Shown here: in pieces, positions 1 to 7,948 of the stretch | Position numbering within the stretch: the first letter of the stretch is position 1 | How the letters are laid out: each line of letters opens with the position of its first letter | NCBI RefSeq assembly: GCF_035117555.1 | Contig: NZ_JAYKPK010000012.1 | Coordinates: 1-64,000 of the forward strand | Length of the DNA: 64,000 bases | Direction: 5' to 3' | From: Yoonia sp035117555 | GTDB lineage: Bacteria; Pseudomonadota; Alphaproteobacteria; Rhodobacterales; Rhodobacteraceae | Notes under the pieces: generated by a model | What the model was told of the DNA's origin: nothing | Databases searched by the model: none | The model's input: the letters and a program-made list of their open reading frames with translations, nothing else | Translations under genes and position numbers: made by a program

Positions 1-809
1 ATCTGCGCCATGGTCGCGCCGCCCGGCACCAGCGGACGGATCTCGTCAACAGCATCCAAAGCGACATCATAAGGAACGCCGGCAAAGGTCTCGCCCTTGT
101 CGAAGGCGCTGCCGTCGCGGTTGAAGCTACGGTGATCGTCCTGCGCGAATGCGGTCTCGCGGGTCATCTTGCCGGTCAGCATCCCGCTGGCTAGGGGAAC
201 GCGCACGATGACGGCCACGCCGCGGCGCCGGGCTTCGTTCAGAAAGAGTTCGGCCGGACGCTGGCGGAACATATTGTAGATGATCTGGACAGAGGCAACG
301 TTCGGAAATTCAATCGCCTTCAGCCCTTCTTCGACCTTCTCGACAGAGACGCCATAGCGGGCAATCTTTCCCTCATCGACAAGCGCATCCAAAGCGCGGA
401 ACACCTCAGGCCGGTAATAGACCGCTGTCGGCGGACAATGAAGCTGCAGAAGATCGAGCGTATCCATGCCCAGATGGTCGCGGCTGCGATCCACGAAGGC
501 CGTCAGATTGTCCTTGGTATATCCTTGCGCCTCGTGCGGGTTCAACCGCCGTCCGGCCTTGGTCGCGACGAAGGGGCGCGGGCCGGACCGGGTGGCCAGC
601 ACGTCGCGGATCAGCCGCTCGGACCGCCCGTCGCCGTAAACATCGGCAGTGTCGAGAAAGGTCACCCCAGCGTCGAGAGTCGCGTTCAGCGTTGCCTTGG
701 CGTCCGCGTCCGTCACTTCGCCCCAGGTGCCACCGATGGCCCAGGCCCCGAACCCGATGGCGGTCGTGTGAATGCCGCTCGATCCGAAGGCACGTATTGT
801 CAATGACAT
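1..809 (-). CDS. aldo/keto reductase, partial (C-terminus beyond left edge)
   Basis: NAD(P)H-dependent oxidoreductase of the aldo/keto reductase superfamily. I translated it directly from the minus strand; about 269 codons are present and the reading frame stays open to base 1. The start ATG (807-809) follows a GGGATGAG-like ribosome site. The catalytic tetrad is visible: Asp and Tyr in DTADVYGDG, Lys in VATKAG and His in LQLHCPP. The N-terminal GFGAWAIGG and the later GKIARYGVSVE stretch are typical of the AKR11/YajO-like branch. The substrate cannot be told. The enzyme is complete except for its last part, which includes the cofactor-binding C-terminus. Confidence 0.9.
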   Translation of the reverse strand, partial: MSLTIRAFGSSGIHTTAIGFGAWAIGGTWGEVTDADAKATLNATLDAGVTFLDTADVYGDGRSERLIRDVLATRSGPRPFVATKAGRRLNPHEAQGYTKDNLTAFVDRSRDHLGMDTLDLLQLHCPPTAVYYRPEVFRALDALVDEGKIARYGVSVEKVEEGLKAIEFPNVASVQIIYNMFRQRPAELFLNEARRRGVAVIVRVPLASGMLTGKMTRETAFAQDDHRSFNRDGSAFDKGETFAGVPYDVALDAVDEIRPLVPGGATMAQ

Positions 810-1209
810 AGCTCTCATCCCTGCTTTGGTATGCGACAGACCTTAGGCTGTTGGGGCGGCTCTTCCAAGTCCCCATTGTGGCGGTCGCGTCTCGCTCTTT
901 CCTGAAACTCAAAGCCCACCTGCGACGGATCGAAGCCAGAACATGCGAGGCTCTGTTAGAAGCGCTTGGCAACATCTTTGACCCACAGCAATGCTGGAAT
1001 ACCTCACGGCGGCCGGGTATGTCACAGTTTAAGGCGGGGCCCTTCAAACACAATTCTGAGAGAGGTCATAAGACAAAGGTATCAGGTTTTGAGATTTCCT
1101 AGATCCCACCTGATCCAGTTTTCAATCAACCGTCAGCAAACCCGGCACAAGTCGTAGCGCCCGGTTCTGACCTGACGCTGCTTTGCAGTCCTTTACTGTT
1201 CCAACGCAG
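810..1209. other. intergenic, no gene recognised
   Basis: About 400 bases between the aldo/keto reductase start and the ABC-F stop. Short open frames occur on both strands, but none has a convincing ribosome site or a recognisable product. It probably holds the promoter of the reductase and the end of the ABC-F transcript. Confidence 0.5.
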
Positions 1210-2727
1210 CTATTGCGCGCCCGCTTCTCGGTTCAAGAAAGGCTCAGGGCTTTCCACCTCCTCCAATCTCTTGCCATTGATCCACCAGAACCTATTGCCG
1301 ACATTCCGCAGAAAGCTGCGATCATGGCTGACGAGAAGGCATGATGCATCCCGCGCAATCAGCTCGTCCTCAAGTGCCTCTTGGCCTTCGATATCAAGGT
1401 GGTTTGTCGGCTCATCAAGCAGGTAAAAGTTGGGGTTCTTGAGCCGAAGAACCAGCATCGCCAAACGTGCTTTCTGTCCACCGGACAAGGCGCCAATCTT
1501 GGTATCTTGCATCTGGATCGCCATACCCGCCCCAGCCAAGGCGGCGCGCGCGCGTTGATCGCCGATGTCGAATTGCCCCGTCACTGCTGTCATCGGCGTA
1601 TCATTGTCAGAGAGTTGGCTGAGATGCTGGTCAGAATAAGCCGGAATAACCGTGGGCGCACATTTCACCGCACCACCGGACCCATCCAGCGCATCTTGTA
1701 TCACCTTGACCAGCCGGGTTTTTCCGGTGCCGTTGGACCCAAGCAACACGATACGGTCACCCGGCAAGATCCATTTTTGTCCCGTCTTGTAGAGCAACTG
1801 GCCATCCGGCGTTGCAACGGAGACATCATCCAGCGTTATCAACGCCTTGGCATGGGTGCCGCTGTTTGCCAGCCTGATGTCACCTGCACTGCGGTCCTGA
1901 TAGGCAGGCTTTGCGGCCTCCTCAATCCGTGCAGCCTTGTCCTTCAGTTGCTTGGTCTTTGTGATCAGCAGATCAGACCCCGAATTGATCCCGATATTCT
2001 TCAGCTTCGCAGCCTGTTTACGCAATTGCTGCGCTTTGTTCAGATCATTCGCATAACGCCGCTCGTCGGCAGCGTCTGCTTCATGAAGCGCGTCGCGGGC
2101 GGCCGTAAAGGGAAGCTGAAACACCCGTGACGTTTCGACCCGCAGAAACAGCGTCCGGTTGGTCGTGGCATCCAGAAACGCCCTGTCATGCGAGGTCATC
2201 ACGACCGGCACATCGCGCGGCAAACCAGCAAGCCAGTCTTGCAGCAATCCGATACGCCTCAGGTCCAGATGGTTGGTCGGTTCATCCAACAGCAGAATAT
2301 CGGGTTCGACAATCCATGCCGCGGCAAGCATCGCCGTCCGTTGCCATCCACCGCTCAGTGCATTCAATGGTTTATGCTGCATGTCATAAGGCACGCTCAG
2401 ATCGTCCAACACGACATCCACCCGCCAGCTTTCATATTCTGCCTGTTCGCCGGGAAGGGCCGCCAACACCCATTCGTATAACGTTCGGGACAGGGCCTCG
2501 TCCGGTATATTCTGGTCCACAAATCCGATGCGCAAACCACGCGCGCGGACAATATCTCCGGTGGTCTGGTCAGACTTGTCAGCCAGGCATTTCAAGAGTG
2601 TCGTTTTGCCGCGTCCGTTTGCGGCGACCAGCCCGATGCGATCACCTTTGGAGATCGTCAGGCTCAGGTCTTTGAAAAGAATATCGCCAAGGGTCACGCC
2701 CAAAGCATTGATGTTCAGAATTGTCAT
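1210..2727 (-). CDS. ABC-F family ATPase (Uup/EttA-like)
   Basis: Soluble tandem ATPase of the ABC-F family, whose members act on ribosomes or nucleic acids and not in transport. The 505-residue protein has two nucleotide-binding domains and no membrane segment. Domain 1 has Walker A in AANGRGKTT, signature LSGGWQR and Walker B ILLLDEPTNHLD. Domain 2 has GSNGTGKT, LSGGQKAR and YLLDEPTNHLD. The two are joined by a charged linker rich in Lys and Ala, as in the P-site tRNA interaction motif region. The start at 2727 (MTILNINALG) is chosen because the domain begins there; the frame stays open upstream to 2988 but gives non-ABC sequence. A hairpin with a T-run in the leader may attenuate transcription. 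Confidence 0.9.
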   Translation of the reverse strand: MTILNINALGVTLGDILFKDLSLTISKGDRIGLVAANGRGKTTLLKCLADKSDQTTGDIVRARGLRIGFVDQNIPDEALSRTLYEWVLAALPGEQAEYESWRVDVVLDDLSVPYDMQHKPLNALSGGWQRTAMLAAAWIVEPDILLLDEPTNHLDLRRIGLLQDWLAGLPRDVPVVMTSHDRAFLDATTNRTLFLRVETSRVFQLPFTAARDALHEADAADERRYANDLNKAQQLRKQAAKLKNIGINSGSDLLITKTKQLKDKAARIEEAAKPAYQDRSAGDIRLANSGTHAKALITLDDVSVATPDGQLLYKTGQKWILPGDRIVLLGSNGTGKTRLVKVIQDALDGSGGAVKCAPTVIPAYSDQHLSQLSDNDTPMTAVTGQFDIGDQRARAALAGAGMAIQMQDTKIGALSGGQKARLAMLVLRLKNPNFYLLDEPTNHLDIEGQEALEDELIARDASCLLVSHDRSFLRNVGNRFWWINGKRLEEVESPEPFLNREAGAQ

Positions 2728-2740
2728 TGGAAACTCGATC

Positions 2741-2763
2741 AAAAAAGGTCGCCGCAAAGCGGC
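2741..2763 (-). promoter_or_regulatory. possible attenuator hairpin in the ABC-F leader
   Basis: Read on the minus strand, GCCGC-TTT-GCGGC (2763-2751) forms a tight five-pair stem. It is followed by GACC and six T's (2746-2741), only about 14 bases before the ABC-F start. This resembles a weak intrinsic terminator placed in a leader. The four bases between stem and T-run make it weaker than a standard terminator. Confidence 0.3.
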
Positions 2764-3186
2764 ATCTGGGCAGACCGAGTGAGATGTCGTGTCTCGGGTC
2801 AGCCCTGCAAACGCATTTACAGGGCGAAACGGGGACCATGCTGAAGTCGGCGGATGATACGCATGCTCAGCTTGTGCCCTCCCGTTGTGAAATTGTGATC
2901 GATAGGACCAGCTTAAGAAACATGGCCGGAAGTCGCAAGAGGCGCGCAGCACCAGCTCTTGAAGGTGATCGCTGGTACCCTTTAGCATCCGGATCAGCGA
3001 CGCACAGTTTTTGCTTGCGAAATGCAGCCGATACCCCTTCCGTCAATGACGGCCTGATGGTTGCAAGTTTGTGAGACCGGGACTGTGCTGTTTTCGTTCA
3101 TTACCGGCGGCATCACCAACCAAGTTTCTGCTGTCACTGCCATGTCGGGCTCCCCTTCCCGCCTTTCCCTCACCGGAGACTATGCG
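2764..3186. other. divergent intergenic region, no gene recognised
   Basis: About 420 bases between the ABC-F leader and the small membrane protein gene, which are transcribed away from each other. Open frames run through it but look non-coding. It should hold both promoters; I see no clear -35/-10 pair. Confidence 0.45.
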
Positions 3187-3441
3187 ATGGCGATGATCGA
3201 AAAGCGTTCAAAAAAGAACCTTGTTGCGCTGACCGTGGTCGCGACTTTCGCGATCGTCTTTGCGGTGTTCTTCTTCTATCGGACGGTAAAGATGATGACG
3301 ATCCCGGTCGGCATCACCCAAGTGAATGACGCTTTCGGTCTGGCCTATGCCCGGCTCATGGCGGTGGCGATGCTGGCCTATCTGATTTTCCAACGCCGCG
3401 TGACCGAAGCGGTGATGATCTCATCCGGGGTCAAGGGGTAA
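3187..3441 (+). CDS. small two-helix membrane protein, unknown function
   Basis: I do not recognise a family. The 84-residue product starts MAMIEKRSKKNL, a positively charged cytoplasmic end. It has a strong hydrophobic helix (about residues 10-28, ALTVVATFAIVFAVFFFY) and a second weaker one (about 50-67, containing ARLMAVAMLAYLIF). The start at 3187 is preferred over upstream starts because GGAG lies eight bases before it. The gene ends 26 bases before the convergent SleB-like gene. Confidence 0.6.
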   Translation: MAMIEKRSKKNLVALTVVATFAIVFAVFFFYRTVKMMTIPVGITQVNDAFGLAYARLMAVAMLAYLIFQRRVTEAVMISSGVKG

Positions 3442-3466
3442 CACCCCCATTCGCCAGCCACAGACC

Positions 3467-4033
3467 TCACCGCCCTGTGATCCCTTCGGTCGGCGGCACG
3501 GGCCGGGGGGACGTGACAAGCGCGGGCCTGCGCCTTTCGTAAAAGGCATTGCCGCCTGTCGTCAGGACATAATGCATATTGTTGTAATTCGCCCGATAGG
3601 TCGCCGCATGGAAAAATTGCGCATTGCCAACATAGGGATGCCGCTCGCCGCGATAGACCGCCTGCGCGGCGGCCATGGCAAGCGGCGCTGACCTGTCATC
3701 CATCTTTCTGGTCATGACACCGGGCGCGAATTGATTCTTCTGGCTGACCACGCCGCAGATCGTATCGGGATAGGCATCGGATTCCACCCGGTTCATCACC
3801 ACACTGCCAACGGCGATCATCCCGTCCCGGCTTGACCTGATGGATTCGAAATACATCGCCCGCGCCAGACATTCGACTTCGCTCGGGGACCGCGAAAACA
3901 GACCGCAGGCCGTCATGCCAAGAAGACAGCAAAAGATCAAAGCGATCTTTGCACCGCCACATCCGTGGCGCGACCCGGCGGGCCTGCAAGAGTTTCGATT
4001 GACCGATATCATCGACCCCAATGTTTCCACCAA
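3467..4033 (-). CDS. SleB-type cell-wall hydrolase, probable lipoprotein
   Basis: Peptidoglycan hydrolase of the SleB/CwlJ (Hydrolase_2) family, which cleaves glycan strands. The core motif CLARAMYFES is followed by GMIAVGSVVMNRV, then YPDTICGVV and NQFAPG; the Glu in YFES is the conserved catalytic position. Upstream lies a hydrophobic stretch, IALIFCCLLGMTAC, ending in a Cys that fits a loose lipobox, so export and lipid anchoring are likely. The start is uncertain: GTG at 4033 gives 188 residues and ATG at 4012 gives a shorter leader. In Rhodobacterales such hydrolases are usually housekeeping wall-remodelling enzymes. Confidence 0.85.
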   Translation of the reverse strand: MVETLGSMISVNRNSCRPAGSRHGCGGAKIALIFCCLLGMTACGLFSRSPSEVECLARAMYFESIRSSRDGMIAVGSVVMNRVESDAYPDTICGVVSQKNQFAPGVMTRKMDDRSAPLAMAAAQAVYRGERHPYVGNAQFFHAATYRANYNNMHYVLTTGGNAFYERRRPALVTSPRPVPPTEGITGR

Positions 4034-4379
4034 AACCCCCGGCAGGCAAGCGGCATCGCGTCCTCTTTGTCCTCATCGACCGCGCTCACCAGACCGGCAA
4101 CGATTCGCCACAACAGGCACCCACAACCCTTTGGGGTAAAGCCACGCGCAGATACCAAGCATTGAGTGCGCTTTGAAGATAGCTGTAAATATCTTTTAAC
4201 TTCATTAACTTACACCCTATTCCTGAACTTCTGCATCACCTCACCCCACACCCGGCCCGTCAAAAAACTGTTGCCTGACGGCAAGTTGCGTGCAAAAGAT
4301 TTCATTGACGCAGAAACGCAATATTCGCGTGATCCTGCGACGAAACAAAATTGACCCAGCAAGAGGTCGTAAGGGCAGC
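4034..4379. other. upstream control region of repABC
   Basis: About 350 bases with an AT-rich stretch (roughly 4180-4240) and a dyad near 4309-4339, but no gene. It lies between the divergent SleB-like gene and repA and should hold the repABC promoter and RepA/RepB operator. The 16-bp parS palindrome found around repC is not present here. Confidence 0.6.
4309..4339. promoter_or_regulatory. imperfect dyad over a candidate repA promoter
   Basis: Nested inverted repeats CGCAG (4309-4313) / CTGCG (4335-4339) and ACGC (4316-4319) / GCGT (4327-4330) share nearly the same centre. A -35-like TTGACG covers 4305-4310, so the dyad overlaps the presumed promoter about 40-70 bases before repA. RepA of repABC replicons is known to repress its own operon, so this is a reasonable operator candidate. 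Confidence 0.4.
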
Positions 4380-5582
4380 ATGATGACAGACAAGCAAACC
4401 CCGCAGGCAGAGTCCATCGCGGCGACGATTGCGGCCCATGCGACCCGCCTGTCCGAGGCGTTGAATGTGCATATGCGCAACAGCTTTCAGCCCGACAGCC
4501 GCAAGGTCCTGCGCAAATTTCAACCCGCCGAAGTGTCCGAATTGACAGGCATCAGCCTGTCCAATCTGCGGACCCGCCATCTCGAAGGTGACTTCCCAGA
4601 GGTTGAAACCGACCCACGCGGTCGCAGGCTTTATTCCGCCGAAGAAATTGACCAGATCCGCCATGTCATGGCCCGCACCGGGCGCAATGGGGCCGCCTAC
4701 CTGCCCGGCAGGCGGGATGGTGATACCTTGCAGGTCATCTCCATCGTCAATTTCAAAGGTGGCTCCAGCAAGACCACCACCGCGATCCATCTGGCGCAGC
4801 GCTATGCCCTGCGCGGCTACCGCGTGCTGGCCGTGGATATGGACCCGCAGGCCAGCCTGACCACGATGTTCGGCTATCGCCCGGAAATCGAATTTTCTGA
4901 GACCGGCACGATCTATGATGCGCTGAAATATCAGGACCCGGTCCCGCTCAGCGACGTCGTGCGCAAAACCTATTTCCACAATCTCGACCTCGCGCCAGCT
5001 GGCCTGCTGCTCTCGGAATATGAAACCGAAACGGCCTATGCGCTGCAACACAAACTCGACCCGCCGTTTACCCAGCGGCTGGCCATCGCGCTGGATGAAA
5101 TCGAGGCTGATTATGACATCGTCATCATCGATTGCCCGCCACAACTGGGCTTCACCACGATGACAGCCCTGCTCGCTTCGACCGGATTGCTGATCACCGT
5201 CGTCCCCAGCATGCTTGACGTGGCCTCAATGGCGCAATTCCTTGAAATGGCAGGAGAAACTGTCCAGACACTCGAAGAGGCGACAGGCCCGATCGACTGG
5301 TCCTTCCTGAAATTCCTGATCGCGCGCTACGAACCGACCGATGTGCCGCAATCCCAGATGGCGGGGTTTCTGCGCTCGATCCTGCTTGATCAGGTGCTGA
5401 CCATCCCGATGCTGAAATCCACCGCCATTTCCGACGCAGGCATGACGCAGCAGACGATCTATGAACTCGACCCCGGTCAGGTGGTCAAGAAAACCCGCGA
5501 CCGGATTCTGGAAAGCGTCAATGGCGTTGCCGATGAGTTTGAAAAAACCATTCAGGCCGCATGGGGCAGAAAGGCTGAATGA
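4380..5582 (+). CDS. repA: RepA, ParA-type partition ATPase of repABC
   Basis: Deviant Walker ATPase that, with RepB, segregates the replicon and represses the operon. The 400-residue protein has an N-terminal MerR-like winged-helix DNA-binding part (about residues 50-95, containing EVSELTGISLSNLRTRH). Walker A KGGSSKTT is at 126-133, A-prime DMDPQAS near 153 and Walker B DIVIIDCPP follows. This size and layout is the Ib ParA type of repABC systems. The start at 4380 follows AAGGG; ATG at 4383 is equally possible. Its stop overlaps the repB start by four bases (ATGA), indicating translational coupling. Confidence 0.95.
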   Translation: MMTDKQTPQAESIAATIAAHATRLSEALNVHMRNSFQPDSRKVLRKFQPAEVSELTGISLSNLRTRHLEGDFPEVETDPRGRRLYSAEEIDQIRHVMARTGRNGAAYLPGRRDGDTLQVISIVNFKGGSSKTTTAIHLAQRYALRGYRVLAVDMDPQASLTTMFGYRPEIEFSETGTIYDALKYQDPVPLSDVVRKTYFHNLDLAPAGLLLSEYETETAYALQHKLDPPFTQRLAIALDEIEADYDIVIIDCPPQLGFTTMTALLASTGLLITVVPSMLDVASMAQFLEMAGETVQTLEEATGPIDWSFLKFLIARYEPTDVPQSQMAGFLRSILLDQVLTIPMLKSTAISDAGMTQQTIYELDPGQVVKKTRDRILESVNGVADEFEKTIQAAWGRKAE

Positions 5583-6535
5583 TGGCACGCCGTAACCTGT
5601 TCCAGCCCCCTGCCCCGCCAGATGCCACCGCCCCGGCGGAACCGCGCAGCCGGTTTCCCAATACGGGTGCGATGTCGGGCATGAAATCCACGCTCAAGGA
5701 CCTGTCCAGCAATGCCGTGCGCGACATCCCCGTCGATCAGATCATCGAGGGCGGGCCGCAAGACCGGCTCGCCTTCAGCGACGTCGATGTTGCAAGCCTC
5801 GCGCAAAGCATCCGCCAGCACGGCCAGCAAGTGCCGATCATGGTGCGCCCTGCCCCCGATCAGCCCGGCCTGTTCCAGATCATCTATGGCCGCCGCCGTC
5901 TGCGCGCCTTGCGCGTCCTCGGCCTGCCCGCCAAGGCCCTCGTCCGGTCACTGTCGGATTCAGAGGCTGTTCTGGCGCAAGGTCAGGAAAACGCCGAACG
6001 GCTCGACCCCAGTTTCATCGAAAAGGCGCTCTTTGCCGCCGAACTCGCCAATACCGGCTACGATCAGCCGGTGATCCTCGACGCGCTGGCCATCGACAAA
6101 CCCATGCTGTCGCGCATGACCAAGGTCGCCCGCGCGATCCCCGAACCTGTGATCCAATCCATCGGCTCCGCCCATGGCATCGGTCGGCGCCGCTGGGAAG
6201 ACCTCGCCGATCTGGTCCGCGATGACGGGATCGACCTGACCGCCTTGGCCGAAGCACTCAACCTGGACGAGATCGCGCAATCTGACGACCGTTTCGCCCG
6301 CCTCAGCGCTGCCGCCACGCAGCACCGGAAGGGCGCGCCAACGCAGCGGCCCCCTGCCCTGTCAGTGCTGGCCGATGACGGCACACCCTTAGCCGAGGTC
6401 ACCGATACCGCCCGCGCCCTGACGCTGAAACTGTCCAAGACCCAGACACCCGAATTTGCCCGGTGGATGCATGAAAATGCGGAAACCACGCTCAAGCGCC
6501 TCTATGCGGCGTGGCAAACAGGCGACAAGACCTGA
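5579..6535 (+). CDS. repB: RepB, ParB-type partition protein of repABC
   Basis: Centromere-binding protein that recognises parS palindromes and works with RepA. The 318-residue product has a long basic N-terminus, then the ParB/Spo0J core with IPVDQIIEGGPQDRLAF, SLAQSIRQHGQQVPIMVRP and IIYGRRRLRALR. This is followed by QENAERLDPSFIEKA and a helix-turn-helix region around DQPVILDALAIDKPMLSRMTK. The GQQVPIMVRP and YGRRRLRA boxes are hallmark RepB motifs. It is the second gene of the operon. The 230-base gap to repC carries the antisense RNA candidate. Confidence 0.95.
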   Translation: MMARRNLFQPPAPPDATAPAEPRSRFPNTGAMSGMKSTLKDLSSNAVRDIPVDQIIEGGPQDRLAFSDVDVASLAQSIRQHGQQVPIMVRPAPDQPGLFQIIYGRRRLRALRVLGLPAKALVRSLSDSEAVLAQGQENAERLDPSFIEKALFAAELANTGYDQPVILDALAIDKPMLSRMTKVARAIPEPVIQSIGSAHGIGRRRWEDLADLVRDDGIDLTALAEALNLDEIAQSDDRFARLSAAATQHRKGAPTQRPPALSVLADDGTPLAEVTDTARALTLKLSKTQTPEFARWMHENAETTLKRLYAAWQTGDKT

Positions 6536-6585
6536 TTGAGCAATCGACGCAGTTAACACTAACACAGGAGCACGAAAGCAACCCA

Positions 6586-6638
6586 AAAAGAAAGAGCCCC
6601 CCAAGGTCACCCAAGGAAGGCCCGATCTGTTCTTTGCA
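6586..6638 (-). ncRNA. candidate repABC counter-transcribed (antisense) RNA
   Basis: On the minus strand a -35-like TTGACT (6672-6667), a 16-base spacer and a weak -10 TAAACC (6650-6645) would start a transcript near 6638. It would run into a GC-rich hairpin (6623-6594) followed by TTTCTTTTT (6593-6586), a good intrinsic terminator. The size (about 53 nt) and the position between repB and repC match the incompatibility RNA that limits RepC synthesis in repABC replicons. The terminator is clear; the promoter is weaker and the exact 5' end is an inference. Confidence 0.5.
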
Positions 6639-6765
6639 CCTACAGGTTTACCAGCTTTTCCCCATCAGTCAACAACAACCGATTCGGTTGATGATGTTCT
6701 GCGGCCTTTTTCACCGGAAATTGTGAATATCGGGGGTCTTCCCGCCCGGTTGTCGTGAGAAAAAC

Positions 6766-7833
6766 ATGGCTTTCATCCCCGCCGCCGCCTCGTTCAGAGA
6801 GCGGACCGATCCAGTATTGTCCGCGGACAATACGATTCCCGACCGCCACATCGTCATCGATCTGCTGCGCCGTGCCGCGTCACTGATCGGGCTGACCCCG
6901 CCGGTGATCGCAACGCTTGACGCCATGATCTCCTGCCTGCCGCCCAAGCGAAAACACCACACGGTCTTTGCCTCGAACGCGACACTGACCTTCCGGCGCA
7001 ACGGCATCACCGACCGCACGATCCGGCGGCATGTGGTGATCCTGCAGGATTCTGGCCTGCTCACCCGCCACGACAGCCCCAACCGCAAACGCTTCACCAA
7101 GTCCAACAGCCACGCCGGCACGATCCTGCGTTTCGGCTTTGATCTGTCCCCGCTTTATGACGCCCTGCCCCGGATCGCCGCGCTGGCCGCTGAAGCCACC
7201 GCCACACAGGACCAGATCGCCTATCTGCGCACCAAGATCCGCGCCACCGCCAATGACCTGCTCACCAGCAACCCACATCATCCGGATGCCACCCAGGCGC
7301 TCCGCCTGCTGCGCCGCAAACTGACGCTGGACGATTGCGAAACGCTCCTCAAAAGCCTCACAACCACCCCCTTGCCCGCCGAACAAACAGATGTCGAAAC
7401 ACCACAAATGTCCGCCGCAGACAGCCAGAATGTCCGCCACCATCAGAACTCAAATAAAGAACTTATTGATAAAGAACCGCAGCCGCAAAAAAAACAAACC
7501 GCCCTGTCAGTGACCGAACTGCTGGCTGCCTGCCCAGAGGCAAGCCAATATGCTTTGAATAAGGTAGAGTCTTTCGCAGACGTCATCACCCATGCCCGCA
7601 CCCTCGCCCCAATGATCGGCATCGATAACCACACCTATCAGGCCGCACAGGATCATATCGGGCCTTTGGGCGCAGCCACAACAATCTGGGCCATGATGCA
7701 ATTCCATGAACGGATCAAACAGGCCGGTGCCTATTTCCGTTCCATCACCATCGGCAGCAAAAGCAGCGGCTTTGATCCTGTACAACTGATCCGACAGCTC
7801 GCCGCCCAACAGCATTGTCCGCGGACAATTTGA
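6766..7833 (+). CDS. repC: RepC replication initiator of repABC
   Basis: Initiator protein of repABC replicons; the origin normally lies inside repC. The 355-residue protein begins with residues typical of RepC (RDRHIVIDLL-like, VIATLDAMISCLPP). It continues with the winged-helix segment NATLTFRRNGITDRTIRRHVVILQDSGLL followed by RHDSPNRKRF. The central region is rich in Ala and Arg, and the C-terminus includes AACPEASQYA and FRSITIGSKS. Two partition palindromes lie in its coding sequence, one near the start (6814-6833) and one at the very end (7814-7829), with a third just downstream. Translation probably responds to the antisense RNA in the repB-repC gap. Confidence 0.95.
   Translation: MAFIPAAASFRERTDPVLSADNTIPDRHIVIDLLRRAASLIGLTPPVIATLDAMISCLPPKRKHHTVFASNATLTFRRNGITDRTIRRHVVILQDSGLLTRHDSPNRKRFTKSNSHAGTILRFGFDLSPLYDALPRIAALAAEATATQDQIAYLRTKIRATANDLLTSNPHHPDATQALRLLRRKLTLDDCETLLKSLTTTPLPAEQTDVETPQMSAADSQNVRHHQNSNKELIDKEPQPQKKQTALSVTELLAACPEASQYALNKVESFADVITHARTLAPMIGIDNHTYQAAQDHIGPLGAATTIWAMMQFHERIKQAGAYFRSITIGSKSSGFDPVQLIRQLAAQQHCPRTI
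6814..6833. other. parS-like partition palindrome 1 (inside repC 5' end)
   Basis: A perfect 20-base palindrome whose 16-base core, ATTGTCCGCGGACAAT, recurs twice at the end of repC. Perfect 16-bp palindromes near repC are the known RepB-binding centromeres of repABC replicons and define compatibility groups. Confidence 0.85.
7814..7829. other. parS-like partition palindrome 2 (repC 3' end)
   Basis: Exact second copy of ATTGTCCGCGGACAAT, overlapping the last codons of repC just before the stop. Its start is 31 bases before the start of copy 3, about three helical turns, so both copies would face the same side of the DNA. Confidence 0.85.
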
Positions 7834-7844
7834 CCAGCCAGAAT

Positions 7845-7860
7845 ATTGTCCGCGGACAAT
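7845..7860. other. parS-like partition palindrome 3 (downstream of repC)
   Basis: Exact third copy of ATTGTCCGCGGACAAT, twelve bases after the repC stop codon. Together with copy 2 it forms a closely spaced pair. Confidence 0.85.
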
Positions 7861-7948
7861 CCGCCCAGGCAACGCACGGTGCCATAACCATTTTGAAAGC
7901 GATCTACAGGTAAACTGCAAAAAAGCACTTTCACAAAAGGCTCCTTGC

